Assembly: GCA_002633005.1 (NCBI GenBank)
Contig: NMRA01000103.1
Coordinates: 341,612 to 405,611, forward strand
Direction: 5' to 3'
DNA from: Phoronis australis
Lineage: Eukaryota; Phoronida; Phoronidae
Length of the DNA stretch: 64,000 nucleotides
Numbering within the stretch: position 1 is the stretch's first letter; every line of letters begins with the position of its first letter. The notes below the pieces were generated by a model. It had not been told where the DNA came from, did not search any database, and saw only the letters and a list, made by a program, of their open reading frames with translations. The translations under genes and the position numbers were made by a program. Of this stretch, positions 24,701 to 33,700 are shown piece after piece.

Positions 24701-27700
24701 CAGGTGCGAATCCAGGTTCGCGACTGATAGTCTCACAACGGACACGCATTGACCTATCACTGTTAGCATGAGACTGGATGTCCGCACAAAGGATTGTGGT
24801 ACAGTCATTCACGGTCATCCAAAGCAACATTGTACAGTCATAGATACCGGTACTGTAAACGATTCAGTCAGAAATTCAGTTTATCATAGAAGTGGTAAAC
24901 AGCATCACAGGAAGTCGGCGCGGATGCACAATTCGTGGGTCTTAACCTAGTGGCCCCGGTTTTTTTTAGTCCGCGTAGATTTCTTTCAGTAAAAGTCTGC
25001 ATATCGAAAAATTCGAGCCCCCCTATATTTTAGGCTGGGTGCGCGCATTAACACATGACATGTATCCAAATCTGAACTGCCAGCTTACCGAGCAAAGGCA
25101 GGAGATTGCATGCGTGACTCTTTTTGTACTCTAGATTGCCAATAAGTGGCACCTTATGTTCATGGCGCGCAAACGGGCGGGCGGTATGAACCCCGCTTCT
25201 AGACCCGCGCCTGGTTTACGGTATGCAATACTTCACCTGTACATGATCTATCGTCATCTCGGAGATGATATCCTTGAGAACAGTAACAGCTAGCTCTGTT
25301 CTTGTCCTTGTTGATACATATGTGTTCGCAATTAAGATCGCTGCAGGGGCCTGTAAATGAGTCGGTAGTTATGAAACGAAACGTGCAGAAATGTCTACAA
25401 AATATTATTGGTGCAACATCGCCAATTTGTGACCACAAATGGCCATATATGTTCGGTTTTGGTGTAAAGATCTGCAATGCACAGAATTACTCTTCAAAAT
25501 CTATTAGTTCACCTATTTTTGGCCAGGAATGCATTAGCTAGTGAATTTCTTGTGGACTTATCCACTTTCGGCCGGGTTTCCGGGCACGGTTATTTTTTAT
25601 CATTATTAGTGTATACCACAATGAACGGTCACTTAGCTACTCAATCACCGAGCTGGGTTGCATCAAATTTTAATTTCAACTGCTGTATATGTTTGACGCT
25701 TGCCGATGATGCCAAGAGTACTGCTCATGTGCTATCCATCATTGTAGTTTTATGCAAGTGGGCGCTGCCGAGTACCAATACACACATACCAAAGAAATCT
25801 TGGTTGAAAGTACCAATGAGCTATACCAGGAGTGAAAGTACTAAGTACTCACTCGTGTCATCCACATCAACCAATAGATAACCGACAGTAATACCACGTG
25901 GCCTTGCCCAAATGTCACCAATAAAGGCTTGGTTCGTTCTGTTGAACACGTGAATGGCGCCCACACTTTCTTCTGATACAAAGACGAAGTCCTGCAAACG
26001 CACCATGCTTACAGATTGTCACGTTACTGACTGGTTGATCTACAAGCGCAAGATCTGCCTCAACCAGCTTTTGTGTGAAAACTTTCTAACAGTAACGTTT
26101 TACGTGTTTTGATCTCATGGGTAGCGATAACCGCACACAATTGAAAAAGAGTTTGCCTCAAAAGTAAGTGATTCAAGCTCAATACTTGATTACTGTGCTA
26201 CTAGTTATTCATGGAATTTACGAAGAGGCTGAGAAAAGTAACGAACATTATTGGTCATTCTGGAATTTATTGATAGGCTTAGAAAAATATAGAACGGCAA
26301 CTACAATTATGGCAAAACATTTGCTGCACTTGATTGTATTCGCCCGTTTCGCAGGGTTAACCGGCTAAGACACTTTTTTGATTGGTTCGAAATTGATGAC
26401 AACTTCCACCTAGTTGACCCGGCGGAAACGGTGAAGTCAATCAAGTGCAGCCATTGTACCCAAAAGACAATGATTGAGACGAACGCGTGGACGCACCCAT
26501 TTTACCATTAAATTGCATTTGTTACCTCAAAGATGGCAAGACCAGTTGATAAGTGGACCATATTTTCATTGGTAAGGATTAGCTCAGACACCCGTCTATG
26601 GGCGCCGTTGTAGTCAACCCAGTTGAGTGTTCCTGTTGAAAGTTATAGCGATGCAATTTGACCAAATCATCAACCTATTCAAATTCATGCGCATAGATCA
26701 AGTTTAATACTTTGTACTTTCTGTTGAGTTGAAAATGGAATTTACATGACTCCCGGTAAAAAAGCCACGCGCTGATCAAGGTCCGGAAAAGGCGCTCCTT
26801 GTGAAAGGGCTGCAACAACGCAATAATTTACAAACATAAACATTTCCCAACTGTGAAAATTTCGGTGCAAAATGCTCAGATAAATGACAACCCGAGAGTA
26901 CCACTGAACTGTTAGGTGTTGTTGGTATTTCAATTACACGCTCTGTGACGAGAATAGTGTCGTCGTGTATGAATTTGATTGGCTAGTTTAAATAAATGGA
27001 AGCTTAGTCTACATGTTCGCCGACCGAGAAAGCTTACACAGGCCAATTCAAGCTAGGGTATTTTCAACCGGAATCGAGGATTGGTCATATGCAGTACTAC
27101 CGGTACGTCTCATACGATTTGACTGAGTATACAGTAACTACAGTTATGAGGCAACTCCTACGCTAACACTTGGGGTTTTGTTGCTCCAACGCCTACGTGA
27201 GCTTAAAGGAGCATGCCACCCAAAAAACAACCTAATTTGTATCAATTTAGTTCGAGTAGTTCTGTACTCCATAACGACACGTACGGTTGCGTTACCTGAC
27301 GGCAGACGGAGGTGTTGAAATTATCTAATGACGTCATCGGTTTCACACGCAGTCTGTTCAGCAGTTCACAACACGGGTTACTGGTGTCAGCTTATCGCTT
27401 GAAGTCATCTTTTAACACCAATAAATCATCAAACTTCGATGTAAAATCCTCAAAAATACACCGAGTTCTTATAAAAACGTGTTGTTTTATTTCGCTCTTA
27501 CGGATTTATTGGTATTCGGACACACCGTAGCCTACAAAGTTCGGCAGGCCAATAAGGTCTGTAGCAGGAGTTTGGGGTCTGTTCGGAGATAATTTCGAAG
27601 TATTTTCCGTGAGATACAGACAGGAGAACCTAGATCTGTGTTGTTTAGACTTGTGATTTTTTTAGTTCTAAACACAAAACGCTAGTTATCCTGGTCAGTG

Positions 27701-30700
27701 GCTCGGAGCCCGATCAGGCCCGTCGCCGCGGCCGGCCGGATTGACTTATCCCGGCCAGTGGCTCAGACATCACGAACATAAACCAGCCAAAGTTCAGTGG
27801 ACACTAAACTTCCAGTTGAGAAAATACTATACTAGTGAGCCAATGTAATGTGCACGTGATTATGTTGGCGAATTAGCCACGAAACTGCAAATCTGCTTAC
27901 TCGTCGGGGTCCGCAAATTCAGGTTAACGTTCCGCTTTGGCCACAGCACTGTCAGGGCAGAAGTTGTACATTGACAATCATTATTTGATTAATGTAAATT
28001 TAAATAAAGATTCCCCTAACACCTGGCCCTGGGATGGAAATCGAGTTGTTTCACAACAGTTTCTGCTAGCAAACACTAAATTAGCATGATCTCACGCGGC
28101 CTCGGTGTCCCGTCAATCATGCACCTAAAGCCCGGGTAACGACGGTGGCTTCTCAAATCATTTGCACTCACGAACATTCCAAAGACATTACAAATTGCAT
28201 CTATTGAGACAGACTTTGTTTCAATTTTATATAAGTATTGGTTAGGGTGAGAATTCATTTTGAAACAGAACGCTCAGTAATAAACGCCAACATGGCAACT
28301 CGCAATCCCGACTTAGGACGAGCTAGAGCTCATCAGGCCCGACTTCGCAGGTGGATCGTTAAGTACAGGCTATCAATTCGAACAGGAATACAGTGATGAA
28401 GAAATGCTAAAGAGGCGCCGTGAACAAGCTCAGACAACGGAACGTATGGAGTTATTTGGTAAGCCGGCATTCGTCAGGCATTGTCGACGTCTGCAGGCCA
28501 CAGTCACGGAGATGTTTCACGGCCTCATACTTGCTATTTACAGCGTACATATCATTCTTCACTACCATGAGCCATTTACTCGTAAGCATTTCGGACTCTC
28601 GAGGAAGAAAAAAAAACGATATACCCGCTTTCCTCGCAACTGCTTAGTTCGGACAAGCGGGAACGATGCACCGCAACATAGCGGCACTCACTCTGCATAT
28701 GAACCACTGACGTCGCTAGCGTCGTTTCTCACCTTCTTCACAGGTTAACGCGACACCTCTTGGCAAGGTAAGGTCGACTGTATGCGAGGCGACGTGGATA
28801 TAGATCGATTAAGACGGCAAAAAAGACTATTAATTAAATCGGGTGGCATTCTCCTCGTCCTAATCGATTCACATATTAATGTGCGTGGTTTAGCCGCGCT
28901 GCTAAGGAAAACATAATTTCTCTTATAATGCTTCCATTTTAAAAATTCAAAGACGGCTGCGCTTTATTTTCCAATTTTAAAAACATTCATGTTGGTCCTT
29001 TGCCTTACTTATTGTTCGGTTTTTGACTTCGAAATTAAACTCTACACGCTAAACTGGCACGTTGATTTACAAGCGCCATTATCTCCTCCAATACACGTTT
29101 AGCTAACCCCATGGATAACCACTAGTTCGCTTCAATCCATGAAGGCTCCATCGAGCTTTCGATGTGCCGAGGAATTCGCTGGATACTCTGGGGGTAAACA
29201 GTGCACGTTTTGTCTTCCACTTACGTGCAAATCCCGTTAGCGTAAGACTTGCCTAATGGTGATAATAACATGGTAAACTAGTGTCCACCAATTTTACTGG
29301 AAGTGTAAAGCCTTTGAAAAGAAGAAGCCTAAATTTTCCATAGATTTACGAAGTGTAACTCTGAATTACCGTGGTCTGGTTCAGTCCAGTAAAGGAGGCG
29401 GTTTTTGCGATCTAGAGTCATGGCTGAAGGTGCCCATAAGTGACGAATTACGATCACCGTCCGATTGTCTCCGGAGAGAGTGGCGCGCTCCACTTTAGGA
29501 ACCGCTCCGATATCACACCAGAAGATATACCTGTGTGGTGAAAAGCATGAGAATGCAATGGAGGGTTTCTGATTAAAAAGATGGGTCTTTGGGAGCTACA
29601 ATGAACAATTGTCACTTGTGAAAGTTAGATCGTGTGGACAGGCTGTCGACATTTTGCAGGGAATTTCCACAGAAACTTGAGGATAGTCGTTTAAGAACCA
29701 ATTCTGCACGTTGGATGATCAATTCCGCGCGTTGAATAAGTACAGAAAGATAATAACCAATTGCCGCGTTGATTAAAGAGGCATAGAACGTGAAAATGCG
29801 TTAAGAATGCCTTTTAAACAGATCGTGGAGAATCTACTTTTTGGGGATGCTAACATGAGAATTATTGACTTTGAATGTTTTAAGAATTTCTAGAAAAAAT
29901 CGTCAGATACACTATTTTTGAAACACTGACGAAACGAAAACTCTTTCATCTTTTCAAATTCTCTGCGCATGCGCTCAAAGAAATCGAACTGGCTGCGGCT
30001 TAGAATCAACATCGAGGGTCAAATGTCACATTTTGCATATAAGGGAAATGTGCTACGTCTACATGTATGTCTTGCCATACCAAATAAGGAGACGTGCTTT
30101 GCCGTGTAGGAAAAAACTTGACAAACAGCCAAACAGTTGACAGATCATAATTTTGAAACTAAAGTAAAAAGATTTTGACATCAACAGAAATGTCAAATCT
30201 TTACGAACGTCTGTTTCGGTGACAGAAACCCGTTGTGAATAACGCAATTCAGTCTGTCTTTTCTACGTTCTATGCCACTTTAATCAACTGCGCTCGTTAA
30301 ATAAGCACGTTTCAAGGAACAGAACGATACTTGTTTAAGAACCCTTTGGAGCACGCGCCTCCTTTCGCATACAGGTAGGTGGGTCGAAATACTCCCACAC
30401 AGTAAGCGTATAGATTGTAACACTTGCGCTTAATTAGGCGCTAAAACGGGAGGCACGCTTACGTTTTGAGTACTTCATGGGTCTTCATCTAGGAAGGGAG
30501 AGTTTTGTTGGCTTCTTTGATGTCCAAATTAAAACATGTAGACCTCTTTAATAATTACACATCAAACACGTTGCAAAGTCAAAAACATTAGATAGTGCCT
30601 CAAAAACCAGTGAATATTTTCTTGCTCAGTTATGGATGTAAACCATACGCGTACATTTCTACATTTGTCGTTTACTATTCGTTGCATGCTTTCATTTTTA

Positions 30701-33700
30701 TAGTTTCCCTAACAATGGTTTATAATACTTTAGATACAAACCGACATCTTCTAACTTAGCGCACATACTATTTTAAAAACTTTCTGCCTGTTTTTGCTCG
30801 AGTGTTCTGCATATAGGCCGGGCGCGTAGGCACATTTAGTGGAACCTGCTAATACCTTGACTGAGGGTCAACATTTACGTAGGAGGGTTGTTCTAATTCC
30901 GTATCGGCAACGATTCGATAATGTGCTGGCGTGTATTTTATGGCTGCCATCACAACCCAGTTGTATGCTGAGTCCGACCAGTAAATGTTCCTAGACAACC
31001 AGTCGATGGCAAGGCCAGTGACTGCTGGCGAAATCCCCTGGAAAAAACATGCAGACTGATGCTTGGTGGCAGTGATTTCCCTTCGCTTGATGTCGCTCCA
31101 GAACGTAATACTTGTGATGGGGTCCACAACTAAATGGAACCCAGCTGTCCCGCTAAGGGCGTCTCCTGTTGGTGGTGTCAGACGGAGAGTAGTCGGAGAT
31201 TGTGAGCCGTTTGTCCATTGTAGTGGGTCGCCGTACAACGTGAATACACGGGTGATGTTGCTCTGGGTTTCGAGCCACGACAGAACAACTTCCTCAGGTG
31301 TACCTGGAAATACATCAAGGTAGATTGCAGAAACGCTAGGATCTAAGACCTCGCTAAAATCTAACCCAAATCACGCATTCTCGTCTAAAATACATGGCAA
31401 TATCTAACCTAATCTCGCAATATCTTGCTTTTTAGCGAGGCCCTACCATAAACTATGTTCTGGTGTCGGTTAAAAAAAATCAAATTTCTTAACACGGACA
31501 AAAGAAACTCCCACACGTATGTCTGCGACAACTAATTCTCGTCCTTGAATGTCAAATCTCATTAGCTTCAGCTACGCTTTGTTGGTCAGTAACAAACTCC
31601 GTGGATCTGTGCTGCACATTTGTGAATAACACGGGTGAGGTCCATAATAACTGACTTAAGGTTTTTGCCAGAAATTATGTAGTCTTGCGCTCCCGCTCCA
31701 TAGATTTGGTGATGCAATACTTAGCACACTACTGTTGGAAATAATGGGTCTTTTTCTCAATAAGTAGCAGTTGTGGCATATTATCAGATGCGTTGTACTT
31801 TTGCTAATTTAGTGAATTTTAATTATTTTAGAAATAAATATGTGGCGTTCAAGGTCAAATATCTGTCTGGAGTCTTGAGTCACTTTAATGAAACAGCCAA
31901 TGCATAGACAGAGATTAACAAAATTCCGTAAGTAATTGGTGTAATTGGATGTGGAATGTAACATTTCACCCCTTCCCGACGGTTCATAAGGACAAAAGAC
32001 GCCGAAGTCCGTAGGCGTGCTCACAGCGCCACCGTTGTACAATCAATACAATCTTAATTAAATCAGTTTTTGGCCACATTAAGATAAAAACCGGACGATC
32101 GCCGTACAAATAAAGAAGTTCAAGTTAAATTAACGTTTCGTCTATTCACTAGACATCATCAGGATCATATTTACAAAAATTTAGGACAACAAGTGCCAAC
32201 ATGCAGCTCAGGTAACATCCATAAAGTGGAGAGAGAGATACAGGAAATATAGTCAGTAGCTGGTCATCACCAACTAGAAACGTTGATTTAACATGAACAT
32301 TTTTATTTGTGCGGTGATCGTCCGGTTTTCAATTGACTCGCTGGTTCCCTGCGTGCCTTGCCAGCACGCAGGTATCACTCAGTGGCACGCGCTTTAGCAT
32401 TGGTTGATGTAGCCTCAGCAGTCATTGGTTAGCTTTACCACACCGTGAAAAAATGGCGAGGGGAATGGAAAAGCCTACATACAAACTCGCTGGTTCCATG
32501 CCTGCCGCTAAGTGGTTGCGGTAGCCAGCACGCAGGTATCACTTAATTTTCCTCTGGAATTATTATACACCGGCGTTTCTGATTGGCTAGTCGAATTCTC
32601 AACTGAACAGGCAGCGATTTACGCAAACAAACTGGCATAACTGATGGACTGAAGTGTAAATGTGGTCTGTTGTACAGACAAATCGGTGCTTAAAATTCAT
32701 GTTCAGGAAATGTAAATCCCAGAAATTGTGGTTGCGCCTTTTCAGAGTGCGACCTTTCTACTATAGAGGACTTTTGTTTACGATACTGTCCTGTATTCAT
32801 ACAGTATGAATAGCACACCGGTTCGGCCAGATATGTGTTTATTGTACATGTATGTGCTTCAAGCACGCGGCTATTAAACAACGCTGCAGAAACAAAATAG
32901 TCGCTGCGACGCTTCGTTGCATGACGGCTAAAAATGGTTCGCAGTCAGCCATTTTTCACGGTGTTGTAAAGCTAACCAATGACTGCAGAGGTTACATCAA
33001 CCAATGCTAAAGCGCGTGCCACTGAGTGATACCTGCGTGCTGGCTAAGCTCGTTGGGAACCAGAGAGACACTGATACAAAGGGCATACTAACAACTGAGA
33101 AATGGCATCCTCTCTCAATAGGTCTCCTCTCGCAATAAGGGCATATCCCTCCTCTTTTGGAATTTTAATTAGCTACCATCCCATCTCAGTCTTCAGCGAG
33201 GGATTAGCACGGCAAAATCGCCCTAGCGTTTTTCTCAGAGAATAGTACACAATAGTACAAACATAACTTATGCTCTAACATCAGAGTCGGCTTGAGTAAT
33301 CTATATTCATCTAATTTGCTTAATAATGATACACTTTCATGCCACATCCGAGTCAGTCAATGCCATTACAGCGCTGTTTAAAACGTTTAAAAATGCACTC
33401 TCATCTACATGTACAACTCCTAGGGAGCACCAAACAATTCCAAAACCATGCGAAAATAAAATATTTTTTAACTTTAAGTGCCCAAAAGTCTTTACCTCCT
33501 TCAGCCATCTTGTATTGATATGAATAATACACATATCGTGCCTATTCTCAAAACATTTCAAAAACTTAAACCAAAATTTTATCATTTTTAATAATCTGTG
33601 TCAGTGTCCTAATCGTTCTTCCCAATTCACCGCTGGTCAACGTTGGGTGTCGTTCTTAGTAAATGCAACACAAATTTACTAAATTCACTGTGCATAACTT

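Noticed and set aside
28404-28748. 114-residue plus-strand frame in a receptor intron
   Set aside because: No recognised domain, no matching splice partners, and it lies opposite to the receptor transcript.
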